Assembly: GCF_001269905.1 (NCBI RefSeq)
Contig: NZ_LHVK01000009.1
Span: forward strand, 310,001-374,000
DNA from: Pseudomonas corrugata
GTDB lineage: Bacteria; Pseudomonadota; Gammaproteobacteria; Pseudomonadales; Pseudomonadaceae
Reading direction: 5' to 3'
DNA: 64,000 bases
Below are positions 1 through 9,063 of this stretch, piece after piece. Below the pieces are notes generated by a model that was given only the letters and a program-made list of their open reading frames with translations, did no database searches and had not been told where the DNA came from. Each line of letters begins with the position of its first letter. Position 1 is the first letter of the stretch. A program made the translations under genes and the position numbers.

Positions 1-44
1 GTCGATTGGGATATGGAAGTGCTGGGGCTCGATCTTTACATCTG

Positions 45-905
45 ATGGCGTTGCCTTATTACGTCGGCTGCCCCTCCTGGAGCGAAAACGCCTGGCGTGA
101 TTATCTTTATCCCCAGGACGCCAGAAGCGCCGATTTCCTGAGTCTCTATTCCCAGGTATTCAACGCCGTGGAAGGCAACACGACCTTCTATGCGAGCCCG
201 TCTGCGGCCATCGTGCAGCGCTGGGCCGAGACCATGCCCGAGCACTTTCGCTTCACTGCCAAGTTCCCCGGTGAGATCAGCCACAATGGCGACCTGCGCG
301 ATCACCAGACGGCAGTCGATACCTTCGTGCAACTGCTCAGCCCATTGGGCGAACGGGTTTCGCCATTCTGGTTGCAGCTGTCCAAGGCGTTTACGCCGAA
401 TCGGTTGCCGGAACTGGCGGGGTTCATCGACGCCTTGGAGCGCCCGTTGGCGGTGGAGGTCCGTCACGATGAGTTCTTCGCCAAGGGGGATGCCGAACGG
501 CAGCTCAATCGCCTGCTGCTCGATCGTGGTGTCGAGCGTATCTGCCTCGATCCCCGGGCACTGTTCAGTTGCACCTCCACCGATCCTGCCGTGCTCCATG
601 CACAATCGAAAAAACCGCGCGTACCCCCCCGGCCGGCGGCCTTCACCCAATGCCCGCAGGTGCGCTTCATCGGTCATCCGGTACTGGAAGCCAATGAGCC
701 ATTCCTGACGCCCTGGGTGGAAAAAATCGCCGGTTGGATCGAAGAAGGGCGCACGCCCTACATTTTCCTGCACACCGCCGACAACCTGCTGGCGGCAAAG
801 CTGGCGTTGCGTTTTCATCAGCGGTTGATGCAGCGATTGCCTGGCTTGCCATTCCTGCCTGAGTTATATAGAGAGCCCGCCGCCGAGCAACTGGGTTTGC
901 TCTGA
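45..905 (+). CDS. DUF72 (YecE-like) family protein
   Basis: A 286-residue protein read from ATG at 45, which gives the family N-terminus MALPYYVGCPSW; the frame is open upstream to position 6 but the extra residues do not look like the family. DUF72 proteins form a TIM-barrel-like fold and their reaction is not established. Visible family features are the GCPSW start, the NTTFYASPS stretch near residue 45 and a Phe-Thr-Ala-Lys-Phe-Pro strand. The PEP-mutase-family gene follows after a short gap on the same strand. Positions 1-44 show nothing I can assign. Confidence 0.85.
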   Translation: MALPYYVGCPSWSENAWRDYLYPQDARSADFLSLYSQVFNAVEGNTTFYASPSAAIVQRWAETMPEHFRFTAKFPGEISHNGDLRDHQTAVDTFVQLLSPLGERVSPFWLQLSKAFTPNRLPELAGFIDALERPLAVEVRHDEFFAKGDAERQLNRLLLDRGVERICLDPRALFSCTSTDPAVLHAQSKKPRVPPRPAAFTQCPQVRFIGHPVLEANEPFLTPWVEKIAGWIEEGRTPYIFLHTADNLLAAKLALRFHQRLMQRLPGLPFLPELYREPAAEQLGLL

Positions 906-938
906 GGCCGAATCCTTCCCTGCTCAGGAGTGACCTAC

Positions 939-1760
939 ATGGATGCGCAAACTCGTCGGGCCCAGGCGTTCAAAGCCTTGCACGAACGCGAAGGGGCTTT
1001 TGTCATTCCCAACCCGTGGGATGCCGGTTCCGCGAAGATGTTGGCCAGCCTGGGGTTCGAGGCGTTGGCCACCACCAGCGCCGGTCATGCTTTTTCCCTG
1101 GGACGCCCGGACGGCGCACTGGGGCTGGAAGACACCCTGGCCAATGTGCGGGCGATCGTGGCCGCCACTGACCTGCCGGTGGCGGTCGATTTCGAAAACG
1201 GTTTCGCTGACGCTCCCGAAGATTGTGCCCGCAACCTGCTGCGTGCGGCGGAAGCCGGTGCGGTCGGGGGCTCCATCGAAGATGCCACGGGGCGCGAGGA
1301 CAGCCCGATCTATTGTTTCGAGCATGCCGTGGCACGGGTCAAGGCCGCGGCCGAAGCGGTACGCCGCCTGCCTTACCCGTTCCTGCTGACCGCCCGGGCG
1401 GAGAACTTTCTGCACGGCAATCCCGACCTGGATGACACGATCCGTCGCCTGAAGGCGTTCGCCGACGCCGGTGCCGACGTGCTCTATGCCCCAGGGTTGA
1501 GTACTGCCGAGCAAGTGCTGGCGGTGGTGCAGGCTGTGGCGCCGAAGCCGGTGAACGTGTTGATGTCCGGGGCTCTGGACCTGACACTCGCGCAATTGAG
1601 CGAGCTGGGTGCCAAGCGCATCAGCGTCGGCTCGGCCCTGGCCCTGGCGGCGTACGGCGAGTTCATGCGCGCCGCTGGGGAAATCCGCGAGCAGGGCACG
1701 TTCACCTTTACCCGTCGCTCGATGACGTTCAAGCAAGCCAACCAGTTGTTCAAGGGTTGA
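939..1760 (+). CDS. isocitrate lyase / PEP mutase family protein
   Basis: A 273-residue TIM-barrel enzyme of the isocitrate lyase/phosphoenolpyruvate mutase superfamily. The ATG at 939 is chosen because CAGGAG (925-930) lies 8 bases upstream; an in-frame GTG at 930 overlaps that site. Superfamily signatures include NPWDAGSA near residue 23, the Mg-site segment VDFENG near residue 86, SIEDATG near 110 and LLTARAENF near 148. The substrate cannot be told: Pseudomonas has several such oxaloacetate/2-methylisocitrate-type C-C lyases or decarboxylases. It probably shares a transcript with the DUF72 gene upstream. Confidence 0.85.
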   Translation: MDAQTRRAQAFKALHEREGAFVIPNPWDAGSAKMLASLGFEALATTSAGHAFSLGRPDGALGLEDTLANVRAIVAATDLPVAVDFENGFADAPEDCARNLLRAAEAGAVGGSIEDATGREDSPIYCFEHAVARVKAAAEAVRRLPYPFLLTARAENFLHGNPDLDDTIRRLKAFADAGADVLYAPGLSTAEQVLAVVQAVAPKPVNVLMSGALDLTLAQLSELGAKRISVGSALALAAYGEFMRAAGEIREQGTFTFTRRSMTFKQANQLFKG

Positions 1761-1776
1761 TGCTCGAGACGTTGCC

Positions 1777-2475
1777 GTGAGGATTGCCAAAGGCTTGGCG
1801 TCGGTGATGGCGCTCGTCGGCGTCGCGGTGCTGGGGGTGTGGCGGGGCTGGTTGCCGGTGCCGTCGGAATGGAACCCCTGGGCACCCCTGGACGTCAATG
1901 CACCACCGAACCTGCTGACCCGTTACAAACTCATGGCCTTGCGCAGTGATGCGCAACTGTGTGAACAGGCCCTGGCCACGTCGGGGTTGCGGGTTGCCCA
2001 TCAGGCCGACAGCAATCCTGCGGCCAGTTGCCCGTTGACCAACGTACTGCGGGTGCAGGGCGGCGAGGTGGCATTGAGCAGCAGTTTTCTCGCCAGTTGT
2101 TCCCTGGCAGTGGCATTCGCCTTGTTCGAGCGGTATGCGCTGCAACCGGCTGCGCAGGCCGCCTATGGGCGGAAAGTGACGCGGGTTGATCACCTGGGCA
2201 GTTTCGCCTGTCGCAACATGTACGGTCGTGAAGACGGGGCGCGCAGCCAGCATGCCACGGCCAGTGCCTTGGATATTGCCGGGTTTCGCCTGGCCGATGG
2301 CCGAACGGTCAGCGTCCTCCGGGACTGGCCGAAAGACAGCGCCGACGCGCGTTTCCTGCGGCAGGTGCGCGACGGCGCCTGCGACATGTTCAGTGTGGTC
2401 TTGAGCCCGGACTACAACGCGGCGCACCGCAACCATTTCCATCTGGATGTGGGGCCTTGGTGGATCTGTAGATGA
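1777..2475 (+). CDS. extensin-like C-terminal domain protein
   Basis: A 232-residue protein starting at GTG 1777, 16 bases after the previous stop. Residues 5-20 are a single hydrophobic segment (signal anchor or signal peptide), so the rest should be periplasmic. The remainder matches the extensin-like C domain: paired cysteines, HATASALDIAGF near residue 160 and the C-terminal RNHFHLDVGPW. The His/Asp pattern resembles metal-dependent peptidases of the VanY/MepA type, so a role in wall peptide cleavage is possible but unproven. Its stop codon directly abuts the stop of the convergent gene on the other strand. Confidence 0.8.
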   Translation: MRIAKGLASVMALVGVAVLGVWRGWLPVPSEWNPWAPLDVNAPPNLLTRYKLMALRSDAQLCEQALATSGLRVAHQADSNPAASCPLTNVLRVQGGEVALSSSFLASCSLAVAFALFERYALQPAAQAAYGRKVTRVDHLGSFACRNMYGREDGARSQHATASALDIAGFRLADGRTVSVLRDWPKDSADARFLRQVRDGACDMFSVVLSPDYNAAHRNHFHLDVGPWWICR

Positions 2476-3096
2476 TCAGGCGGCGATACGCAGATTCTGC
2501 AGGACGATCGGGCGGGCCCAGCGGGTGTCGAAGTCCAGGGCTTTCTGTTGGGCGACGATTTCTTCTTCCGGGAACGGCGGGAAGGGCTTGTCCAGCAGGT
2601 CGAGTTCGAACTCGGCAATCGGCAGGTGCAACGGACGTGGCTGCGGCGCCGGGCCGGGTTCCGGCTGCGCTTGGCCGGCAGCGAGGACGATGGGGCGAAC
2701 CCAGTTGCTCTCGAAGTTCTGCTGTTTTTGCTGGGCGCTGATTTCTTCTGGCGGGAAGGGTGGGAACGGCTTGTCCAGCAGGTCCAGTTCGAATTCGGCG
2801 ATGGGCAGGAACAGCGGCTCAGGTGGTTTGACCTGGGTTTCTGTCACATCGCAGGTGCGCTGGCTGACGATGTGGTCCAGCAGTTCGGCGCCGAGGGTCG
2901 GTTCAACGGTCTCATCGAGGGCGACGGGCTGGTAGCTGCCAGGCGCGGGTGCGTTTTCACCCAACTGATCGGCCAGGGCCCGGGCAAAAAAATCTTGCCA
3001 CAGGTGACTGACGCCGCTCAGGGCCTGGGTGTTGCGCAGGCTGTAATCACCGTAACGGGAGATGAAGCCTATCGATGTGGAATGAATGTCTGACAT
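2476..3096 (-). CDS. hypothetical protein with a duplicated 42-residue motif
   Basis: A 206-residue acidic, Pro-rich protein with no signal peptide or membrane segment. I do not recognise a functional family. Residues 97-138 and 158-199 are near copies: both carry LPIAEFELDLLDKPFPPFP, then E-E-I-x-A-Q-Q-K, an aromatic/acidic turn, and W-x-R-P-I-V-L. The Pro/Gln-rich linker between them looks flexible. The N-terminus (FISRYGDYSLRNTQALSGV) is a separate segment. It is divergent from rsmJ, with 92 bases between the two starts. A peptide-like binding motif presented twice is one reading; no function is claimed. Confidence 0.7.
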   Translation of the reverse strand: MSDIHSTSIGFISRYGDYSLRNTQALSGVSHLWQDFFARALADQLGENAPAPGSYQPVALDETVEPTLGAELLDHIVSQRTCDVTETQVKPPEPLFLPIAEFELDLLDKPFPPFPPEEISAQQKQQNFESNWVRPIVLAAGQAQPEPGPAPQPRPLHLPIAEFELDLLDKPFPPFPEEEIVAQQKALDFDTRWARPIVLQNLRIAA

Positions 3097-3188
3097 TTTT
3101 CTCGGTCGACGCTCAGCTCTGGCAAAATGCCGTTCACCGTTGTTATCGGCCGTTTTTGCCGATCCTTAATTTTTTGAGCGTGTTTTCC

Positions 3189-3971
3189 ATGAGTGAGCAA
3201 CCCGCGGCCTGCCGCATCCACGTCGAGGCCCTGGCCCCGGCCTTCCAGCCTCAGGCCGAGCACTGGGCCCTGCGCCTTGGCCTGCCCTTGCAGGTGGACG
3301 ATGGCGAGTTTGCCTTGCAGGTCGGCGAGCACGGGCTGCAACTGCAACAACTGGGGCCGGACGCTCCGGGGCCGGTGCGAGTGGATTTTGTCGAGGGCGG
3401 CGCGGCCCATCGCCGGTTGTACGGTGGCGGTAGCGGTCAGATGATCGCCAAGGCGGTCGGCATCGCCCAGGGCGTGCGTCCACGTGTGCTGGATGCCACG
3501 GCCGGTTTGGGCAAGGATGCCTTCGTGCTGGCCAGCCTGGGCTGTGAGATGAGCCTGATCGAACGCCAGCCGTTGATCGGCGCCTTACTGGAGGATGGTC
3601 TGGCCCGTGGCGCGGAGGACTTCGACGTGGCGCCCATTGTGGCCCGCATGCGCTTGCTCAAAGGCAATTCCATCGAGGTGATGCAAAACTGGGAAGGCGA
3701 GCCGCCCCAGGTGATCTATCTGGACCCGATGTTCCCACATCGTGAGAAAACTGCCCTGGTGAAGAAGGAAATGCGCCTGTTCCGGCCCTTGGTTGGCGAC
3801 GATCCCGACGCTCCGGCGCTGCTGGCCGCAGCCCTGGCCCTGGCGACGCATCGGGTGGTGGTCAAGCGCCCGCGCAAGGCGCCGTGCATCGAAGGGCCGA
3901 AGCCGAGCCATGGGCTCGATGGCAAATCCAGTCGGTACGACATCTATCCCAAGAAAGCGCTCAAGGCTTGA
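3189..3971 (+). CDS. rsmJ: 16S rRNA (guanine1516-N2)-methyltransferase
   Basis: A 260-residue SAM-dependent methyltransferase predicted to make m2G1516 in 16S rRNA. The start at ATG 3189 (MSEQPAACR) gives the usual RsmJ length. Motif I is VLDATAGLGKDAF (near residue 98), followed by the acidic loop of motif II (IERQP). The catalytic-type DPMFPHREK lies near residue 182, then VVKRPRKAP and the C-terminal SSRYDIYP, all typical of RsmJ (YhiQ). Its position beside the mexL-mexJK locus matches the arrangement I know from P. aeruginosa. It is followed by REP repeats. Confidence 0.9.
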   Translation: MSEQPAACRIHVEALAPAFQPQAEHWALRLGLPLQVDDGEFALQVGEHGLQLQQLGPDAPGPVRVDFVEGGAAHRRLYGGGSGQMIAKAVGIAQGVRPRVLDATAGLGKDAFVLASLGCEMSLIERQPLIGALLEDGLARGAEDFDVAPIVARMRLLKGNSIEVMQNWEGEPPQVIYLDPMFPHREKTALVKKEMRLFRPLVGDDPDAPALLAAALALATHRVVVKRPRKAPCIEGPKPSHGLDGKSSRYDIYPKKALKA

Positions 3972-3974
3972 GCT

Positions 3975-4060
3975 GTGGGAGCAAAGCTTGCTCGCGATGA
4001 AGGCGCCTCGGTTTCAGGGCTAAACGCATAAATTTCATCGCGGGCAAGCCTTGCTCCCAC
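3975..4060. repeat. REPIN (inverted REP pair)
   Basis: GTGGGAGCAAAGCTTGCTCGCGAT on the left and the inverted CATCGCGGGCAAGCCTTGCTCCCAC on the right enclose a short loop. This is the subtype with AGCAAAGCTTG in the arm, also seen at 27262-27347. It lies between the convergent rsmJ and mexL genes. Confidence 0.85.
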
Positions 4061-4084
4061 GGGTTTTGGGCAACGCCAATCCAC

Positions 4085-4110
4085 TGTGGGAGCGAGCCTG
4101 CTCGCGATCA
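4085..4110 (+). repeat. single REP sequence
   Basis: TGTGGGAGCGAGCCTGCTCG followed by CGATCA is one unpaired REP arm of the AGCGAGCCTGCTCG subtype, lying just before the mexL stop codon. It differs from the AGCAAAGC subtype of the REPIN 25 bases to its left, so the two arrived separately. Confidence 0.75.
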
Positions 4111-4133
4111 AGGCCATCCCAGGCACCGAAAAC

Positions 4134-4769
4134 CTAAGGCCGATACGCCCGCATGAACAACCCCACCACCTCCTGCACATGCTCCTCGGCCGCCTCAGCC
4201 ACCAACGGCGCGCCGCAGCCATACAGCAAGCGGAAATTCGCCGCGCCCTTGATCAGACAGAAGAAATGCTCCGCCGCATGACGGGGTTTGTCGATACACA
4301 GGGCACCGCTCTGGTTGACCTTGGCCAGTAACCGCTCCATGCCCGAGAGCATCCGCTCGGGGCCGGCTTGGTAGAAAATCGTCGAAAGCTTGGGGTCCTG
4401 GCTGCCCAGGGCCATGATCACCCGATGCAGGTTCACTGATTCTTCGCTGCTGACCAATTGGTGAAAGCCTCGGGCAATGTTCAACAGTACATGTTCAATC
4501 GGCACGCCATCTGGCCACTCAAAGAACAGCGGTGGCACCTGCTCTTCGCACTTGGCAATCACGGCGGCGGAAAACAGTGTTTCCTTGTCGTTGAAGTGAC
4601 TGTAGACCGTCAGCTTCGACACGCCCGCTTCGGTGGCGACGGTATCCATGCTGGTATTGGCGTAACCCAATTCTATGAACAGCCGTTTGGCGGCGTCGAG
4701 AATGGCCTGGCGCTTGACCAGATCCTTCGGGCGGCCAGGGCCGCTGGTGGGTAAAAGATTGTTCGACAT
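4134..4769 (-). CDS. mexL: TetR-family repressor of the adjacent RND pump (MexL-like)
   Basis: A 211-residue TetR/AcrR regulator. Residues 17-63 form the DNA-binding domain (AILDAAKRLFIELGYANTSM, then AGVSKLTVYSHFNDKETLF), and the rest is the ligand/dimer domain. It is divergent from an adaptor and a pump gene with the lengths of MexJ (366) and MexK (1021). In P. aeruginosa, MexL (212 aa) in the same arrangement represses mexJK and itself. The name is therefore assigned by synteny, length and family; inducer and target specificity are inferred. ATG at 4769. Confidence 0.82.
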   Translation of the reverse strand: MSNNLLPTSGPGRPKDLVKRQAILDAAKRLFIELGYANTSMDTVATEAGVSKLTVYSHFNDKETLFSAAVIAKCEEQVPPLFFEWPDGVPIEHVLLNIARGFHQLVSSEESVNLHRVIMALGSQDPKLSTIFYQAGPERMLSGMERLLAKVNQSGALCIDKPRHAAEHFFCLIKGAANFRLLYGCGAPLVAEAAEEHVQEVVGLFMRAYRP

Positions 4770-4780
4770 TCTTCGCTTTA

Positions 4781-4828
4781 ATACTGGACTGGTGAGTTTG
4801 CTATTAATACCATACCCGTCAGTATAAT
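4781..4828. promoter_or_regulatory. mexL-mexJ divergent promoter / operator region
   Basis: The 93-base gap holds a perfect TATAAT (4823-4828) for mexJK, with a poorly spaced TTGCTA (4798-4803, 19-base spacer). ATACTG (4781-4786) and its inverse CAGTAT (4820-4825) form widely spaced half-sites, the second overlapping the -10. CTATTAATACC at 4801-4811 has a palindromic core. These are plausible TetR-type operator elements; the exact MexL site is not determined. Confidence 0.5.
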
Positions 4829-4862
4829 TATTCCAAGCACCATTAGCGAAAGGTCTGCCGCC

Positions 4863-5963
4863 ATGTTCCGCTATGCATTGCCCCTCGCCGTGCCAGTCAC
4901 CCTGGCTTTTTTATTGTCTGCGTGTGGTCATGACGAGCCGGTAGTGGTCGCCGTGCGTCCGGCCATGGTCGTGAAACCAGAGCCTTCGGCCCAGGCGACC
5001 GACAGTTACCCAGGTGAAGTGCGGGCCCGTTTCGAGCCGGACCTGGCTTTTCGCATTGGTGGCAAAGTGAGCCGACGACTGGTCGAAGAGGGGCAACGGG
5101 TCAAGGCCAACCAACCACTGGCCGAACTCGATCCCCAAGACGTGCGCTTGCAACTGGAAGCCACCCGGGCCCAGGTGGCCGCGGCCGAGGCCAACCTGAA
5201 CCTGGTGCGGGCCGAGCGTGATCGCTACAAGAAACTGCTGGACCGGCAGATGGTCAGTCGCTCCCAGTACGACAATGCCGAGAACCTCTACCGCTCGGGC
5301 GCCGCGCGTCTCAAGCAGATCCAGGCGGAGTTCGACGTTTCCAGCAATCAGGCCAGCTATTCGGTATTGCGGGCGCCCCAGGATGGCGTGGTCGCCCGGC
5401 GTTCGGTGGAAGTCGGTCAGGTGGTGCAAGCCGGACAAACCGTCTTCACCCTCGCCACCGACGGTGAGCGAGAAGTGCTGATCAGCCTGCCGGAACAGAG
5501 CTTTGGTCGGTTCAGGATTGGCCAGCCAGTCTCGGTAGAGCTATGGAGCCAGCCGGGTCAGCGTTTCAGTGGGCATATTCGCGAACTCTCGCCGGCAGCC
5601 GATCCCAAGTCCCGTACTTTCGCCGCCCGTGTCGCATTCGTCGGGGGCAGCGTTCCCGCCGAGCTGGGCCAGAGTGCCCGGGTCTTCATTCAGACGGTCG
5701 ACAAAGTGCCGCTGTCGGTACCGCTATCGGCTCTGACGGCTGAAAACGGCGCGACGTATGTCTGGGTGGTCAACGCCAACAACACCGTGAAGAAGGTTCC
5801 GGTGCGTGTCGGCGCCTTCGGTGAGAAGACCGTTCCAGTGCTTGAGGGCCTCAGTGCCAATGACTGGGTAGTGGCGGCCGGCGTGCATGTGCTCCTTGAA
5901 GGCCAGCAGGTACGGCCGGTGGATCGCTCCAACCGCGTGGTCAACCTGGCGGCCAAGGAGTAA
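4863..5963 (+). CDS. mexJ: RND efflux periplasmic adaptor lipoprotein (MexJ-like)
   Basis: A 366-residue membrane fusion protein. The N-terminus is a lipoprotein signal with lipobox LLSAC (Cys21), so the protein should be anchored in the inner membrane facing the periplasm. The order is: lipoyl half-domain (near 45-80), alpha-helical hairpin (near 95-165, rich in Ala/Glu/Arg heptads), second lipoyl half (SVLRAPQDGVVARR), then beta-barrel and membrane-proximal domains. It bridges the inner-membrane pump to an outer-membrane channel. Seven bases separate its stop from mexK, so the two form an operon controlled by the divergent mexL. Confidence 0.88.
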   Translation: MFRYALPLAVPVTLAFLLSACGHDEPVVVAVRPAMVVKPEPSAQATDSYPGEVRARFEPDLAFRIGGKVSRRLVEEGQRVKANQPLAELDPQDVRLQLEATRAQVAAAEANLNLVRAERDRYKKLLDRQMVSRSQYDNAENLYRSGAARLKQIQAEFDVSSNQASYSVLRAPQDGVVARRSVEVGQVVQAGQTVFTLATDGEREVLISLPEQSFGRFRIGQPVSVELWSQPGQRFSGHIRELSPAADPKSRTFAARVAFVGGSVPAELGQSARVFIQTVDKVPLSVPLSALTAENGATYVWVVNANNTVKKVPVRVGAFGEKTVPVLEGLSANDWVVAAGVHVLLEGQQVRPVDRSNRVVNLAAKE

Positions 5964-5969
5964 TCCCCG

Positions 5970-8900
5970 ATGGGCTTCAATCTTTCCGAATGGGCGTTGC
6001 GTAATCGTCAGATCGTACTGTTCCTGATGCTGTTGCTCGCCATTGTCGGCGCGCTTTCCTACACCAAGCTGGGTCAGAGTGAAGACCCGCCGTTCACCTT
6101 CAAGGCCATGGTCATCAGTACCAACTGGCCGGGAGCCACGGCCGAGGAAGTGTCGCGCCAGGTCACCGAACGCATCGAAAAGAAGCTGATGGAAACCGGC
6201 GATTACGAAAGAATCGTCTCGTTTTCCCGTCCGGGCGAGTCCCGGGTGACCTTCATGGCCCGGGACTCCATGCATTCGGCGCAGATTCCCGAGTTGTGGT
6301 ACCAGATCCGCAAGAAGGTCGCCGATATCCGGCATACCTTGCCGCAGGGTGTCCAGGGGCCGTTCTTCAACGATGAGTTCGGGACCACCTTCGGCAATAT
6401 CTACGCCCTGACCGGCGATGGTTTCGACTACGGTGTGCTCAAGGACTACGCCGACCGTGTCCAGATCCAGCTGCAACGGGTCAAGAATGTGGGCAAGGTC
6501 GAGTTGCTCGGTCTACAGGACGAGAAAATCTGGATCGAGCTGTCGAACGTCAAGCTGGCGACCCTCGGTCTGCCTTTGTCGGCGGTCCAGCAGGCCCTGG
6601 AAAAGCAGAACACCGTCTCGACCGCGGGCTTTTTCGAAACCGGTAGTGAGCGTTTGCAGCTACGGGTGTCGGGGAATTTCCAGACGGTAGAAGAGATCCG
6701 CAACTTCCCGATCCGGGTCGCCGATCGTACGTTCCGTATCGACGATGTGGCGGACGTGCATCGTGGCTTCAACGAACCACCGGCACCGCGTATGCGCTTC
6801 ATGGGCGAAGATGCCATTGGCCTGGCCGTGGCGATGAAGGAGGGGGGCGACATCCTGATCCTGGGCAAGGCGTTGGAAGCCGAGTTTGCCCGGATCCAGA
6901 ACAACCTGCCGGCCGGGATGCAGTTGCGCAAGGTGTCGGACCAGCCGGCGGCAGTGAAGACCGGCGTCGGTGAGTTCGTCCAGGTGCTGGTGGAAGCGCT
7001 GACGATCGTCTTGCTGGTGAGCTTCTTCTCCCTGGGGCTGCGTACCGGGTTGGTGGTCGCCCTGGCGATTCCGCTGGTGCTGGCGATGACCTTCGCGGCG
7101 ATGTATTACCTGGGGATCGGCCTGCACAAGATTTCCCTGGGCGCGCTGGTGCTGGCGCTCGGGTTGCTGGTGGATGACGCGATCATTGCGGTGGAGATGA
7201 TGGCGATCAAGATGGAGCAGGGCTTCGACCGGATCAAGGCGGCCAGCTACGCCTGGACGAGCACGGCGTTCCCGATGCTCACCGGTACGCTGATCACGGC
7301 GGCAGGGTTCCTGCCGATCGCCACGGCGCAATCGGGCACCGGCGAATATACCCGCTCGATTTTCCAGGTTGTGACCCTCGCGCTGCTGGCGTCCTGGGTG
7401 GCTGCGGTGGTGTTCGTACCCTACCTGGGGGAAAAACTCCTGCCGGACCTGGCGAAAATTCATGCGGCCAAGCACGGCACCGGTAACGGCCAGCCCGACC
7501 CTTACGGTACGCCGTTCTACCAGCGGGTCCGGCGGTTGGTGGAATGGTGCGTGCGTCGGCGCAAAACCGTCATTGCTTTGACCGTGCTGTTGTTCATCGG
7601 CTCGGTGATGCTGTTCCGTTTTGTCCCGCAGCAGTTCTTCCCGGCATCGGGGCGGCTGGAATTGATGGTCGATCTGAAGCTGGAGGAAGGAGCGTCCCTG
7701 CGTAACACCGCCGAACAGGTCAAGCGCCTGGAGGCGTTGCTCAAGGATCACCCGGGTATCGATAATTACGTGGCCTATGTCGGCACCGGTTCACCGCGTT
7801 TCTACCTGCCGCTGGATCAGCAACTGCCGGCGCCGAGCTTTGCCCAGTTCGTGGTGTTGGCCAAGACCATCGAAGACCGCGAACCCTTGCGCAGCTGGCT
7901 GATCAGCACCCTGAACGAACAGTTTCCGACCTTGCGCTCCCGGGTCACGCGCTTGGAGAACGGTCCGCCAGTGGGGTATCCGGTACAGTTCCGAGTGACC
8001 GGTGAGCATATTGAGAAAGTCCGAGCGCTGGCGCGGAAAGTCGCGACGAAGGTTCGCGAAAACCCCTACGTGACGAATGTACACCTGGATTGGGAAGAAC
8101 CGAGCAAAGTCGTGTACCTGAATGTCGACCAGGAGCGCGCCCGTGCTTTGGGCGTGAACACCGCCGACCTGTCGAAATTCCTGCAGAGCACCCTTGTCGG
8201 CTCCAGCGTCAGCCAGTACCGGGAGGACAACGAACTGATCGAGATCCTGTTGCGTGGCACGCTGCATGAACGCACCGAACTGACGCTGCTGCCGAGCCTG
8301 GCGGTGCCTACCGAGAATGGTCAGAGTGTCGCGCTGTCACAGATCGCGACGCTGGAGTACGGTTTTGAAGAGGGCGTGATCTGGCATCGCAATCGCCTGC
8401 CTAGCGTGACGGTGCGGGCCGATATCTATGGCAAGGAGCAGCCGGCATCCCTGGTGCAGCAGATCTTCCCGACCCTGGATCCGATTCGCGCAGAGTTGCC
8501 GGACGGTTACCTGCTGGAGGTCGGTGGTACGGTCGAGGATTCGACCCGAGGGCAGAAGTCGGTGAATGCCGGGGTACCGTTGTTCATCGTGGTGGTGCTG
8601 ACCTTGCTGATGCTGCAACTGCGCAGTTTCTCACGCACGGCCATGGTATTTCTGACGGCGCCTCTGGGGCTGATCGGCGTTACGCTGTTCCTGCTGGTGT
8701 TCCGTCAACCGTTTGGTTTCGTCGCCATGCTGGGCACCATTGCCCTGTCGGGGATGATCATGCGCAACTCGGTGATCCTGGTGGACCAGATCGAACAGGA
8801 TATCGAGGCAGGGCTGACGCCGTGGCAGGCGATCATCGAAGCCACGGTACGACGCTTCCGACCGATCGTGCTCACCGCGCTGGCGGCGGTGCTGGCAATG

Positions 8901-9035
8901 ATTCCACTATCACGCAGCCTGTTCTTCGGCCCGATGGCGGTGGCGATCATGGGTGGGCTGATCGTTGCGACGGCGTTGACGCTGCTGTTCCTGCCGGCGC
9001 TGTATGCGGCTTGGTTCAGAGTCAGGAAAACCTGA
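5970..9035 (+). CDS. mexK: RND multidrug efflux transporter (MexK-like)
   Basis: A 1021-residue proton-driven inner-membrane pump of the AcrB/MexB superfamily with twelve expected membrane helices and two large periplasmic loops (after TM1 and TM7). TM1 is residues 12-32. TM4 carries the proton-relay acidic pair in LGLLVDDAIIAVE (Asp402, Asp403). The sequence GQSEDPPFTFKAMVI after TM1 is typical of the MexK/TriC-like branch rather than MexB. No outer-membrane factor gene follows, as in the P. aeruginosa mexJK operon, where OprM or OpmH is borrowed. Substrates such as triclosan, tetracycline or erythromycin are known for MexJK and only inferred here. Confidence 0.88.
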   Translation: MGFNLSEWALRNRQIVLFLMLLLAIVGALSYTKLGQSEDPPFTFKAMVISTNWPGATAEEVSRQVTERIEKKLMETGDYERIVSFSRPGESRVTFMARDSMHSAQIPELWYQIRKKVADIRHTLPQGVQGPFFNDEFGTTFGNIYALTGDGFDYGVLKDYADRVQIQLQRVKNVGKVELLGLQDEKIWIELSNVKLATLGLPLSAVQQALEKQNTVSTAGFFETGSERLQLRVSGNFQTVEEIRNFPIRVADRTFRIDDVADVHRGFNEPPAPRMRFMGEDAIGLAVAMKEGGDILILGKALEAEFARIQNNLPAGMQLRKVSDQPAAVKTGVGEFVQVLVEALTIVLLVSFFSLGLRTGLVVALAIPLVLAMTFAAMYYLGIGLHKISLGALVLALGLLVDDAIIAVEMMAIKMEQGFDRIKAASYAWTSTAFPMLTGTLITAAGFLPIATAQSGTGEYTRSIFQVVTLALLASWVAAVVFVPYLGEKLLPDLAKIHAAKHGTGNGQPDPYGTPFYQRVRRLVEWCVRRRKTVIALTVLLFIGSVMLFRFVPQQFFPASGRLELMVDLKLEEGASLRNTAEQVKRLEALLKDHPGIDNYVAYVGTGSPRFYLPLDQQLPAPSFAQFVVLAKTIEDREPLRSWLISTLNEQFPTLRSRVTRLENGPPVGYPVQFRVTGEHIEKVRALARKVATKVRENPYVTNVHLDWEEPSKVVYLNVDQERARALGVNTADLSKFLQSTLVGSSVSQYREDNELIEILLRGTLHERTELTLLPSLAVPTENGQSVALSQIATLEYGFEEGVIWHRNRLPSVTVRADIYGKEQPASLVQQIFPTLDPIRAELPDGYLLEVGGTVEDSTRGQKSVNAGVPLFIVVVLTLLMLQLRSFSRTAMVFLTAPLGLIGVTLFLLVFRQPFGFVAMLGTIALSGMIMRNSVILVDQIEQDIEAGLTPWQAIIEATVRRFRPIVLTALAAVLAMIPLSRSLFFGPMAVAIMGGLIVATALTLLFLPALYAAWFRVRKT

Positions 9036-9063
9036 CTGAGCGGTTGTGAACGCCAAATCTTTT

